The notes under the pieces: generated by a model
Database searches by the model: none
What the model saw: the letters and a program-made list of their open reading frames with translations, nothing else
Told to the model about the DNA's origin: nothing
Assembly (NCBI RefSeq): GCF_014133895.1
Contig: NC_050734.1
Location: forward strand, 806,001 to 870,000
DNA from: Torulaspora globosa
Taxonomy: Eukaryota; Ascomycota; Saccharomycetes; Saccharomycetales; Saccharomycetaceae
Reading direction: 5' to 3'
Length of the DNA: 64,000 nt
In this document: piece by piece, positions 1-8,770 of the stretch
Layout of the letters: the number at the start of each line of letters is the position of its first letter
Numbering within the stretch: the first letter of the stretch is position 1
Translations under genes and position numbers: made by a program

Positions 1-140
1 GTTTGTGAATTGACGCTTCGATGAAAAGAAATGATTATGCGCTCTTGAAGACTGGGCACTATGTCGCCTTTTAAGGCGTGAGATGAAAGTGCAGAATCTT
101 TTTGTAGTAAGCGGTAGGAGCTCTTTGCTCAATTAAATTC

Positions 141-288
141 TATAACTCGCCCAAAGCACAACGCAACATTAGGACAAGTTGTGTATTTTCGGTTCAACCG
201 ATATGATAAACCTGTATAACTCGCCCAAAGCACAACGCAACATTAGGACAAGTTGTGTATGTTCGGTTCAACCGATATGTTAAACCTG
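141..288. repeat. 74-bp tandem duplication (two copies)
   Basis: Two head-to-tail copies, 141-214 and 215-288, are identical except for two substitutions near the 3' end of the unit. Each copy holds a short perfect inverted repeat (TCGGTT / AACCGA, one-base loop). The array ends 17 bp before tRNA-Thr. The near identity suggests a recent duplication. I do not recognise the unit as a known LTR. No coding frame in it is convincing, and the rest of 1-305 shows nothing further. Confidence 0.9.
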
Positions 289-305
289 AAGCTCCAACAA
301 CCGCA

Positions 306-378
306 GCTTCTATGGCCAAGTTGGTAAGGCGCCACACTAGTAATGTGGAGATCATCAGTTCGAATCTGGTTGGAAGCA
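306..378 (+). tRNA. tT(AGU): tRNA-Thr (anticodon AGU)
   Basis: The 73-nt sequence folds as a full cloverleaf. The acceptor stem pairs 306-312 with 371-377 (one G-U), the discriminator is A378, the anticodon is AGT in a loop flanked by a 5-bp stem, and the T arm carries GTTCGAATC. It is nearly identical to the yeast Thr-AGU tRNA as I know it. There is no intron. A run of eight T from 379 provides the Pol III terminator. Confidence 0.97.
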
Positions 379-464
379 TTTTTTTTACAATTTTGATAGT
401 TAGCAAAGCTGCAGGAAGCCGGCTTGCAAAAGGACTGACAGGACTTCCAGAAACTATAATAAAA

Positions 465-1448
465 TCAGTTAAATGTATCTATTGATGGACTTGAAGCTGG
501 CGCCATAGCCATTTTCAAATGAACTAAATCGTAACTTTTGATCAATCCGTTCAAATGGCATAAGGCGGCGACCACGACTAATATATGAAAAAGCTGATGC
601 GAATGTCCCCATATGTCAAACCTTCCAGGAGAACATTTCTCCGGGAAACGCATTCCATATAAGACGGCCCCAACGATGTAAAAAATTCCCCCAAGAAGGA
701 CCCATTTCACTTGAATCCGTAGATATAGCTCGCTAAAACCGTAATGAATACTGCCTGCTATGATGGGTAGGACAGCTGACAACCCGAAGGCAACAAAGAG
801 TGCCGCTCTATATGGACGCCATTCTCGAGTCCTGAATCTTTCCTTCATGGAAACAACCGCGCAGGCTAGTCCGAAGGAACAGGTGACGACCGTAAAGAAG
901 TAAAAGAGGGATGGCGACTCGTGAAAGCCGTAATACATAATACTTATCATCGAGTTGACGATCAGTACCACAATTCCCAAGTAATCTAATTTGTTCCCAA
1001 AGGTTGCCACGGACAATGAATGATTCTTCAAACAGTGGAAAATGCTACTCAGCGTCAGACAAGTAAAAGCACCAACAAAAAATAGATCAATCATGAAATA
1101 GTCAATGAAGCTCGTTGTCTCAAACTTGGTGATCGCAAACTTATTGAAGAACAAAATAAAGAAGAAAGCAATTCCCGGCATAAGATGGGAATAAATGTTA
1201 ATTGATTCATTGTGTAGGTAGAAGAGACTTTTGAAACATTCCCAGGAGCTCTTAGTCTCACCAACATATCCCGTTAGAATATGCTCGTTATCTCTTTGCC
1301 ACTCTGGTATCTCATCCCATGTATATAACCTTCGAGCCTTTCTCCTCAAGCTATCCTTATCCGCTGGTGAATCTTCATGGGAAATCATAGCAACCGGCCT
1401 TTGAATCGTTACAGATCCCGTGGACCGTTTCTTCAGATTTTCATACAT
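465..1448 (-). CDS. IZH2: Izh2-like PAQR membrane receptor
   Basis: A 327-aa protein of the PAQR/adiponectin-receptor family (hemolysin III type), a seven-helix membrane protein. In yeast the family affects zinc and sterol homeostasis and Izh2 is the osmotin receptor. The soluble N-terminus carries the conserved YTWDEIPEWQRDN segment (about residues 42-54). Family motifs follow: HNESINIYSHL, a Ser/His motif in SSIFHCL, and HSHQLFHILVV near the C-terminus, whose histidines are presumed metal ligands. It is divergent from PHO80, exactly as IZH2 (YOL002C) lies beside PHO80 (YOL001W) in S. cerevisiae. This favours IZH2 over the paralogues IZH1 and IZH4. Length is close to the S. cerevisiae protein (317 aa). 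Confidence 0.93.
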   Translation of the reverse strand: MYENLKKRSTGSVTIQRPVAMISHEDSPADKDSLRRKARRLYTWDEIPEWQRDNEHILTGYVGETKSSWECFKSLFYLHNESINIYSHLMPGIAFFFILFFNKFAITKFETTSFIDYFMIDLFFVGAFTCLTLSSIFHCLKNHSLSVATFGNKLDYLGIVVLIVNSMISIMYYGFHESPSLFYFFTVVTCSFGLACAVVSMKERFRTREWRPYRAALFVAFGLSAVLPIIAGSIHYGFSELYLRIQVKWVLLGGIFYIVGAVLYGMRFPEKCSPGRFDIWGHSHQLFHILVVVAALCHLNGLIKSYDLVHLKMAMAPASSPSIDTFN

Positions 1449-2476
1449 TTTTCCCTAAGCTTATAGGGTCCCCGGTGGTGGATATTTAATCTCAATCAAT
1501 GATTGCTTTATACCTGATACGATGAAATCTAATCATTCTCAGTTAGAGGGAATTGACCAACAGCTCGGTCACGCTAACCGAGCACTTGTACGGAAGTAGC
1601 TCTGTACACGACCATTAAATTCAACTTGACAGAGTTCCCACGTCGATCGCAGACAAAAGATCTGTACACCGCGAGGGTAAAGAAAAATCCAACAGAATTA
1701 TTTTCAGTTGTCCATTGGATCTGAATCTGCCCTCATTCGAGCTAAATTCTCCTTCTACTACTGAGCCTCATTCAAATATCTATCCATTTTGCCCGCCTAC
1801 TAAAAGAGATCAAGGGTGGGTTATTGTAGTATGAGACGGCATCCTTTGTTTCACTACGTATGGACTTGGTTTGACTTGGTATTCGACGAGTCTTCCTCGT
1901 CGATTTTGACACCGGAACATGGTTACTACGGCCCGTAGCTGCCATGTTCCCTGGCTGTTGCAAGCAATATTTGTCTGGGCGCAACACACCGAATCCATAG
2001 CATTGTCAAGCATTGAGACAAGATGCACGTGGCGCCTAACTTTTCATAAAGCAATCCTTTCCTTTAAGCATATCATTAGTAGAGTATGGGAATCTTGACA
2101 GGTTTATCTACCGACAACTACAAAAATACTCTTCATGTATTTTGCAGCCTCCAATAACTGCAACCTGATTGCCTAGTGTTCTGAGAATCTAAACATTCAT
2201 ACTTGCGGCAAGTACATCATTGAAGACGCTAGTAAGCAAGACGAAAAAAATAAACGGCATTCTTGACTTCCAAATCTCATTTATCAAGTCGATCAGTTAC
2301 ACAACTCAGCCATTACTATCGAATCATTGTTGCAGACTTGGTCACCAATAAACGCTCCCTTACTCTTCAATAAAATAATGGACTATTTTGAGCTGAATCA
2401 ACAAGCAGAATCGGGGGAAATCTAAGAGGGCTTTTAACAAGGACTGAACTAAATCACAAGACATAAGTTAAGGGCA
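1449..2476. promoter_or_regulatory. Divergent IZH2/PHO80 intergenic region with CACGTG box
   Basis: A 1,028-bp divergent promoter region. The clearest element is CACGTG at 2026-2031 in the context G-CACGTG-GC. A 5' T is known to disfavour Pho4 in favour of Cbf1, so this context is compatible with Pho4 binding and would suggest phosphate feedback near PHO80; that is inference. Short frames here (for example 1772-1987) look like chance. No RNA gene was seen. Confidence 0.4.
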
Positions 2477-3493
2477 ATGCAAATCATGAAGGTAGCAGAA
2501 GCCACGACAGCAGATAAGTCCTTGCCAGAGGATCGTCCCAAGGAGGAGAGCAAAGAAATTCCCACGATATATCTTCATCCAAAGTTTTCAAATTGCTCTA
2601 GGACGGACCTAGCGATTCTGATATCTCGAATGCTAACCTTTTTGATACAGATCAACGACTCGTCGTCTTCCTCCGCACCAGATAAACTTTCGGGCTTGAC
2701 GAGATTCCATTCGAGAGTGCCGCCTAATATTTCCGTTTACAATTATCTTCTGCGGCTAACAAAGTATTCGTCGCTTGAACATTGTGTTCTGCTAACAGCT
2801 GTTTACTACATTGACCTCCTATCAAGCGTCTATCCTATTTTCAAGTTAAACTCGTTGACAGTTCATCGGTTTCTTTTGACTGCAACCACCGTGGCAAGTA
2901 AGGGCCTTTGCGATTCTTTCTGCACTAACACTCATTACGCAAAAGTCGGTGGAGTCCATAGCAGTGAATTGAACATTTTAGAATGTGAATTCTTGAAAAG
3001 AGTTAACTACAGAATACTCCCCAGGGACAATAATATAGATTGGTGCAAGCTGGAATCGAAGTTCCACAGTTTCTCGCTGTACGACGAACCAACAGAGTTA
3101 CCAAACATCGGATCAACGGCAGCTTTGAAAAACAGCGGATACAACGTTTTGAATGCCTACTTTCGTAAAATAGTTCAGTTGGTCGGGCCCTATGATGCTT
3201 CACCAGATAAATCCAAAGCGGCCAATTATGCTTTGCTTCCTCCGTCACCCAAGGAGAACTGTGCCAAAATACTTGGAGATGGAGAACTGGTCATACAGAG
3301 TGACTCCCTCGGCAAAAGCTCAACGGGAGCTATGATATCAGGCACCAAACGTCCCAGTATCCAGGAGGCCCATTCACGAAAACGGAACCTGGAAATTGAA
3401 GGGACAGATCATCAACCAATCGAAAAAAAAGTTTCAGAGCTAACTAAGTCAAAAAAACAGACATTCAATCAAAAAGCACCTACATTCACATAG
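2477..3493 (+). CDS. PHO80: Pho80-like cyclin of the PHO pathway
   Basis: A 338-aa cyclin that should partner the CDK Pho85 and phosphorylate Pho4 when phosphate is plentiful. The cyclin-box region spans about residues 60-200 and includes the stretches YNYLLRLTKYSS, VLLTAVYYIDLL and LNSLTVHRFLLTA, followed by LNILECEFLKRVNYRI, all typical of the Pho80 subfamily. The C-terminal 120 residues are low-complexity, Lys/Ser-rich and longer than in S. cerevisiae (293 aa). Two ATGs sit three codons apart (2477 and 2486); the first is used here. It lies next to IZH2 and is separated from RRP6 by the centromere candidate, the same order as around CEN15. Confidence 0.94.
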   Translation: MQIMKVAEATTADKSLPEDRPKEESKEIPTIYLHPKFSNCSRTDLAILISRMLTFLIQINDSSSSSAPDKLSGLTRFHSRVPPNISVYNYLLRLTKYSSLEHCVLLTAVYYIDLLSSVYPIFKLNSLTVHRFLLTATTVASKGLCDSFCTNTHYAKVGGVHSSELNILECEFLKRVNYRILPRDNNIDWCKLESKFHSFSLYDEPTELPNIGSTAALKNSGYNVLNAYFRKIVQLVGPYDASPDKSKAANYALLPPSPKENCAKILGDGELVIQSDSLGKSSTGAMISGTKRPSIQEAHSRKRNLEIEGTDHQPIEKKVSELTKSKKQTFNQKAPTFT

Positions 3494-3593
3494 CATTTTA
3501 GCAGTATATAATTGAATCGCATCTCTGGGAACAGTAGCTAGAGATAATACTGACCCTAAAAGTTCGATGGTATTGGATTCTTTGTCAAACACT

Positions 3594-3760
3594 TTTTTGG
3601 TCTCGGAAACCAAATACAGGGGGCCTCTTTTAGAAAATTAGATTTTTAGTTATATATTTTTCATGGTAAGATAAAATTTTAACAAATTTTTGATATGTGT
3701 TTATTATTTTTTAATAAAATATATATTTCAATATTAATTTCATAAGTTATTTCACGTGAT
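3594..3760 (-). other. CEN: Point centromere (CDEI-CDEII-CDEIII)
   Basis: Read on the minus strand. CDEI is ATCACGTG, a perfect match to RTCACRTG, at 3753-3760 (Cbf1 site). CDEII is 133 bp at 3620-3752, about 83% A+T overall and about 88% over 3631-3752. CDEIII is at 3594-3619 and matches the 26-bp S. cerevisiae consensus, with an intact TTTCCG core (CCG opposite 3605-3607), the flanking TGTATTTG arm and the terminal A-run; this is the CBF3 site. It sits between PHO80 and RRP6, the genes flanking CEN15, about 100 bp from each gene. The arrangement is seen directly; function is inferred from motif order and synteny. Confidence 0.93.
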
Positions 3761-3862
3761 TTGACACAACTCAACAATAAATAAGAAAACTTTTAAGCTA
3801 CAATTTTGGCCAATTACATAAAGCACACCAGAACAAGTCCAAACGTTTCAGCGCTTCATACA

Positions 3863-6073
3863 ATGACAACTTATGACGGTTCGCAGCTGCTTTCCAAGGT
3901 TCTCGACACCATCAGAGCGTCCACAGCGTTGGGTGCTCAAGATGTCGATTTTTGCCGTAGTATGAGTAAGGATATAGGCGATGCGCTAGATAAAACTTGT
4001 GATGAAATTGTGAACCTTATAAATGGTCTTTTGACCTCGGTGGACCAAAACACAGAACCATTGGAATGTGGACGAGATAGGCTCCAAGACTCTTGGAAGG
4101 ATTTTAGCAATGTTATGGACAACATATTTGAACTCTCGGATAGATCTATAGATATCCTGACTAAATCTTCTGGTACAATGAACAATGGAATTCAGATGCA
4201 ATTTTTGGATGACTCTAGCAGGACCAAATTCACATCATCTGCAAAGATCGTCAAGCCCCAGCTATCTTTCAGGACGCCTGTTGATAATACGGAAGGGCAT
4301 CCTTTCGTTCCCCTACTCAAGGAAAAGCCATTCGCGCTCAAACCTTTTGCTAAAGTAAAACTGCTCCCAGGTAATGATTCTATGCCAGAGCACTATGAGC
4401 ATCCTTACCAAGACGAGATTGAGAGTCAGGAATACGATCATTCTGTCATTTTGAAGTCAGAGCCTATCGCCTCTCAGCCGTGGGACACTACTGAGGCGGT
4501 TTGGGTCGATAATACCGAGGTTCTCGATGCAATGTTATCTGATCTGAAAAGTGCAACTGAACTTGCGGTTGATCTAGAACATCACGACTACAGGTCTTAT
4601 TATGGCATAGTTTGTCTTATGCAGATTAGTACAAGAAGTACGGACTACCTCGTTGATACTATTTCTTTGCGAGACGACTTGTATGTTTTGAATGAGGTTT
4701 TTGCGAACCCAAAGATCTTGAAAGTTTTCCATGGTGCCTTTATGGACATAATATGGCTACAACGAGATTTGGGTCTTTACGTGGTGAGTCTCTTCGACAC
4801 ATATCATGCCTCCAGAGCGATTGGTCTTCCGAGGCATAGCCTGGCGTATCTATTAGAAAGGTACGCACATTTCAAGACTTCCAAGAAATATCAGCTATCT
4901 GACTGGAGGATTAGACCACTTTCAAAGCCAATGAAGGCGTATGCCAGAGCCGATACGCACTTTTTATTGAATATCTATGATCAATTGAGAAATACATTGA
5001 TAGAGCAAAACAAGCTAGCTGGAGTTTTGGCGGAATCACGAAACGTAGCTAAAAGACGTTTTGAATATTCCAGGTTTAGGCCTACTGTACCTTCAACTAG
5101 CGTTTATTGCCCCATCGAGAAGCCAGATCAATGGAAAACGTTGATGGTACAATACAACATTCCACCAGAAAAGGAGGAGCTGGTCAAGAGACTTTACGAT
5201 TGGAGGGACACAATAGCTCGGAGGGACGATGAATCATCGAGATACGTGATGCCTAACCAGCTATTGGTTTCTCTTGCTGTCAACACGCCAACAACCCCGG
5301 TCGATGTCATATCTGTGAATAACGTTGTCACGGATCATGTGCGGTCCAATTCTTTGGTACTGGCTAATTTAATCAAGAGCTCGATACAGTCGATAAAATT
5401 GAGCAAAGCTCAGTCTGTACTTCAATCAGATAAGACCAATAACCTGACCGCAGATTCACTGTTGACTATTCCGCAAATAAAGAAAGTCATGTCTATTTTT
5501 GAAGGCATCGCTCAGACGGGGTTAACTACTGAAGAGCATGAGAAAGATAATGGCTCATCAAAACTAGTTGACATTTTGACATCAAAGAACAACGCTGTCG
5601 ATTATAGCGATGGAGGTCCTCGTCGCATAAAGCACGAGCAGTTCGAATCACGGTGTCATGAAGCATGGAAAACAATGGAGGACTTTGATAATACTGTGGT
5701 TTATAGCATACAAGCGCCAGAACCAGATGCTGTGATAAAAGAGTCCGCACAAGAGCCTCCAAGAAGATCTCCAGGAATTAGCGAACAGGCGGCACAACCT
5801 GAAGAGGACATGGATGAAATAGTCACTCTGAAAAGGGTAAGAAGACATGATCAATCTCCGGAAACTAATGCTGAAGAACCTAAACGTCAAGCCGTCGATT
5901 ACTCGAAAAGTGAGAAGATTCTTGTGGAGAATCGCAATGCCAGCAAAAAGAGAGATTCTAAGAAAAGAAGTTTTGATCCTTATGCGGCATCTAATCATTC
6001 AGGTGATGCTCCTAGAGGTGTTAAGAAACGAAGATCGACTAACAGGGGAAGGAACGTCTCCTTTAAAAAGTGA
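3863..6073 (+). CDS. RRP6: Rrp6, nuclear exosome 3'-5' exoribonuclease
   Basis: A 736-aa nuclear exosome subunit that trims 5.8S rRNA and snoRNAs and degrades aberrant transcripts. An N-terminal PMC2NT region (about 1-110) that would bind Rrp47 is followed by a DEDD-Y exonuclease domain: D237 and E239 in AVDLEHHD, D295 in HGAFMDIIWLQ, Y360 and D364 in YARADTH. An HRDC domain (about 420-500) and a basic C-terminal tail (about 650-736) follow. All catalytic residues are one position off the S. cerevisiae numbering, supporting the ATG at 3863; the frame stays open upstream only to a TTG at 3806. The start lies 102 bp from CDEI, so its promoter must lie in or over the centromere. Confidence 0.96.
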   Translation: MTTYDGSQLLSKVLDTIRASTALGAQDVDFCRSMSKDIGDALDKTCDEIVNLINGLLTSVDQNTEPLECGRDRLQDSWKDFSNVMDNIFELSDRSIDILTKSSGTMNNGIQMQFLDDSSRTKFTSSAKIVKPQLSFRTPVDNTEGHPFVPLLKEKPFALKPFAKVKLLPGNDSMPEHYEHPYQDEIESQEYDHSVILKSEPIASQPWDTTEAVWVDNTEVLDAMLSDLKSATELAVDLEHHDYRSYYGIVCLMQISTRSTDYLVDTISLRDDLYVLNEVFANPKILKVFHGAFMDIIWLQRDLGLYVVSLFDTYHASRAIGLPRHSLAYLLERYAHFKTSKKYQLSDWRIRPLSKPMKAYARADTHFLLNIYDQLRNTLIEQNKLAGVLAESRNVAKRRFEYSRFRPTVPSTSVYCPIEKPDQWKTLMVQYNIPPEKEELVKRLYDWRDTIARRDDESSRYVMPNQLLVSLAVNTPTTPVDVISVNNVVTDHVRSNSLVLANLIKSSIQSIKLSKAQSVLQSDKTNNLTADSLLTIPQIKKVMSIFEGIAQTGLTTEEHEKDNGSSKLVDILTSKNNAVDYSDGGPRRIKHEQFESRCHEAWKTMEDFDNTVVYSIQAPEPDAVIKESAQEPPRRSPGISEQAAQPEEDMDEIVTLKRVRRHDQSPETNAEEPKRQAVDYSKSEKILVENRNASKKRDSKKRSFDPYAASNHSGDAPRGVKKRRSTNRGRNVSFKK

Positions 6074-6200
6074 TCGTCACCACCATCCCATTTCTCATCC
6101 AGGACGCACTTCAGCAACCGCAGATTATGTATTGTACAATATTATTAGTTAAGCAGCTCATATAATGGTATATAGGGCGTTTATTTCGATTCATCGGAGC

Positions 6201-6827
6201 TCAACAACTGCATGAACTTGGTTCTCCATCCAATTGAATGTTGATAGCGTCATTGAAGTCCTCTTCGAAAGCATCAGCATCGGCCTGATTTTGTTGCAGT
6301 GCGCTACGTCCTATCTCCTCAAAAGCAGTATCAACATTGATTGCATTTTTCGCACTAGTGAAGAATAAAGGAACGTTTCCTAAAGACTTGGCCAGTTCCT
6401 GCGCCGATTTAGTACTTACCACTTTCTTTGACTCTTCAACGTCAACTTTATTGCCCAGGATAACAAACGGAAAAGTTTCAGGTGAAGAAACATTTGCGTT
6501 TACGAGAAATTCATCCCTCCATGACTTGATATTCTCAAAGGATTTACCGTTTGTCACATCATAAACTAAAACACAACAATCTGCACCTCGATAAAAAGCC
6601 ACTCCAAGCGATTGGAAACGTTCCTGACCAGCAGTATCCCAAACTTGCATCGTCGCCACTTTGTCGTCGTCAACAACAACCTCTTTGGTAAGGAAATCAG
6701 CTCCAATGGTCGCCTTATATTGCTGGGAATATTTGTCGTTCACATAACGGTGCATCAAAGATGTCTTTCCGACCCCAGAGTCCCCCAAAATGATAACTTT
6801 TAATATGTTCTTCTTTCTCGAGGACAT
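6201..6827 (-). CDS. YPT7: Ypt7, Rab7-type vacuolar GTPase
   Basis: A 208-aa Rab GTPase that recruits HOPS for homotypic vacuole fusion and late-endosome to vacuole transport. P-loop GDSGVGKT (15-22), switch I around [15 protein letters not shown] switch II, NKVD and TSAK guanine-binding motifs, and a C-terminal CSC prenylation motif are all present. The frame is open upstream to 6929, but the ATG at 6827 starts MSSRKKN as in other Ypt7 proteins and gives exactly the S. cerevisiae length. It is convergent with RRP6. In S. cerevisiae YPT7 (YML001W) sits beside CEN13, so its presence next to the CEN15-type centromere fits an unduplicated ancestral order. Confidence 0.97.
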   Translation of the reverse strand: MSSRKKNILKVIILGDSGVGKTSLMHRYVNDKYSQQYKATIGADFLTKEVVVDDDKVATMQVWDTAGQERFQSLGVAFYRGADCCVLVYDVTNGKSFENIKSWRDEFLVNANVSSPETFPFVILGNKVDVEESKKVVSTKSAQELAKSLGNVPLFFTSAKNAINVDTAFEEIGRSALQQNQADADAFEEDFNDAINIQLDGEPSSCSC

Positions 6828-7645
6828 TAGAGCAGTATTGATTATTTGAAAGCCTGATATCCTCGTGTTCTGACCATAAGTTGCGACCTTTGGTTTATCT
6901 TGGTACGCTGTTGACCTTACCTTAGCCAACTATGGGGATAACTATATACGATTCTTACTCAAAGAGCTGTCAAATCAGTTTAATGGACTCCGAACCATAT
7001 CTTTCTTAGGTACGTTCCCTGGGGGGTGGTCGAAGCGGCATTCGCCATGCTTTCCAAACAGTTGATGTCTAAATGATCAGAGCAAAAGAGTTATGTTCTG
7101 TGCCACGGTCGATTTTTATGTATAGAGAGATTCGAAGACCTTTTCTTCATGCTAATGTTTGTCAGCTTCACAAATTGGTCGCATCTTCATGCTGATCGTT
7201 AGTTGCAATGACTAACGAGCCCATTAGTTAATTTCGTAGGTCGCTTATGCACTGGCCCTTACCTTAGGAGTAATGGCCCTTCATTAGGCGCTATAGTTCT
7301 TGTTTCGAGCGTAGTTTTATGCCCAGTTTACACTGGGTTTACAATTTTCTTGATGCTTTACTGTCTGAAGGCTTGTGCTTACATTTTAATAATCGCTGAC
7401 AAACGGTCCGAGCTAGGTGTTTTGGACGCTGCTGACCGAACTTCTTATACAAAACTTACTAAATGAAGAGAAACAATTTTCAATACAAGCCCTTCATGCT
7501 CGATGCAATGATATAAATTGGACATTTAGATCCTAGTAAGTGCTTGGCTCACTCTAAAAATTTCTTCCCGTTGATCCCATCAGTCTTCGTTATTGAAAGC
7601 TAAAATAAGAGTCCAATTCAAGCAAACCATAATTCAGAAATAAAA
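6828..7645. promoter_or_regulatory. Divergent YPT7/pirin intergenic region
   Basis: 818 bp between the divergent starts of YPT7 and the pirin gene. A GATATAAAT stretch near 7511 could serve as a TATA element for the pirin gene, about 130 bp before its ATG. I found no tRNA or other RNA gene and no convincing ORF. Confidence 0.3.
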
Positions 7646-8563
7646 ATGAAAACCAATAATCTTCGTTCCATCGTGAAACATTTTGTCGCTTCTCAGCAAG
7701 CGGAGGGCGTTGGAGCCACCGTGAGGCGGTCAATTGGATCTATGCAGATGAGAAGGTTTTCACCCTTCTTAATGCTTGATCATTTTACTGTCAGCCCTCC
7801 TGCCGGATTTCCGGATCATCCTCATCATGGCCAAGAAACAATTACGTACGTTTTGGGTGGTATGATCGCCCACGAGGATTTTTCCGGTGCTAAGGGTATC
7901 CTGTCGCCTGGAGATTTGCAATTCATGACGGCCGGGAAGGCCATCGTGCATTCAGAAATACCAGTTAAGATGGATAGTGGAGAGCCAGCTGTTGGTTTGC
8001 AGCTGTGGGTAGATTTACCACAGAAGCTGAAGAACTGCGAACCACGCTACAGGAATCTCAGGTCGAAGGAGACTCCGGTAGTGAGACCCAGTGAAAATTT
8101 GGAGGTTAGAGTTATCAGTGGTAACTCTTACGGGGTGGAATCCGTGAGAGACTTGGCTTACACGCCAGTTCATTTCTATCATTACATTACGTCAAAGGAA
8201 GGTACACCATTTACTCAGAACTTCCCTCGCGACTTCAACGCTTTCATGTACGTAATGAAGGGATCTGTCGCCATTGGCGATCAAGTATTTCCACAGTTCT
8301 CCACTGTATTCTTTAACAATGATGGTGACGCTATCGCGGGTGTTTCAGCCACCAAAGATGCAGAATTCGCTTTGATCGGTGGAGAGATTCTGGATCAAGA
8401 TGTGGTGCAGCATGGCCCTTTCGTCGAAACAGACAGAGAGCGCCTTCTTGAAGTGTTCAAGAATTACCAATATAGCATTAACGGCTTCGAAAGAGCTCGC
8501 GATTGGAGGTCGTCAATTGCTGAAGGTATATCAGAGGAAGAAGCCAAGAAACAGCTTGAATAG
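7646..8563 (+). CDS. Pirin-family cupin protein
   Basis: A 305-aa bicupin of the pirin family. Metal ligands of the N-terminal cupin are all present by pattern: H58 and H60 in DHPHHGQET, H102 and E104 in IVHSEIP, matching the His-His-His-Glu iron site of human and bacterial pirins. The C-terminal cupin (about 190-260) resembles Pfam Pirin_C. Family members have been described as transcription cofactors or as quercetinases with a metal-dependent oxygenase activity; the role in yeast is not clear. I know of no S. cerevisiae S288C orthologue, so this gene marks a difference from that reference. It lies between YPT7 and ALG6. Confidence 0.9.
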   Translation: MKTNNLRSIVKHFVASQQAEGVGATVRRSIGSMQMRRFSPFLMLDHFTVSPPAGFPDHPHHGQETITYVLGGMIAHEDFSGAKGILSPGDLQFMTAGKAIVHSEIPVKMDSGEPAVGLQLWVDLPQKLKNCEPRYRNLRSKETPVVRPSENLEVRVISGNSYGVESVRDLAYTPVHFYHYITSKEGTPFTQNFPRDFNAFMYVMKGSVAIGDQVFPQFSTVFFNNDGDAIAGVSATKDAEFALIGGEILDQDVVQHGPFVETDRERLLEVFKNYQYSINGFERARDWRSSIAEGISEEEAKKQLE

Positions 8564-8770
8564 TTTCGTTTTTGGCTTTTTGCTGATCTTCGAAACGCCA
8601 GGGCAGATCTTCGTTTAAAGATGTCTGCAGAATACTGATATGGTATATAGTGGTTGAATTGCTTAGTTTCCTTTACTATGTAACGTTTAGTTGTCTAATG
8701 TTATGATGAAAACGCGAACCGTTGGACCCGATCGTAATCTTATCCTAACCGTTAGCAAGGCCTGAAAGTG

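Noticed and set aside
3806..3862. Longer N-terminus of RRP6 from TTG 3806
   Set aside because: It is not an ATG, and the ATG at 3863 aligns catalytic residues and length with known Rrp6. The same reasoning removed TTG or GTG extensions of ALG6, CIN8, POL5, DIM1, JEN, DIP5 and SIT1.
6828..6929. 34-residue N-terminal extension of YPT7 from 6929
   Set aside because: Rab7 proteins start at MSSRKKN; the shorter form has exactly the family length. The upstream part is probably 5' UTR.
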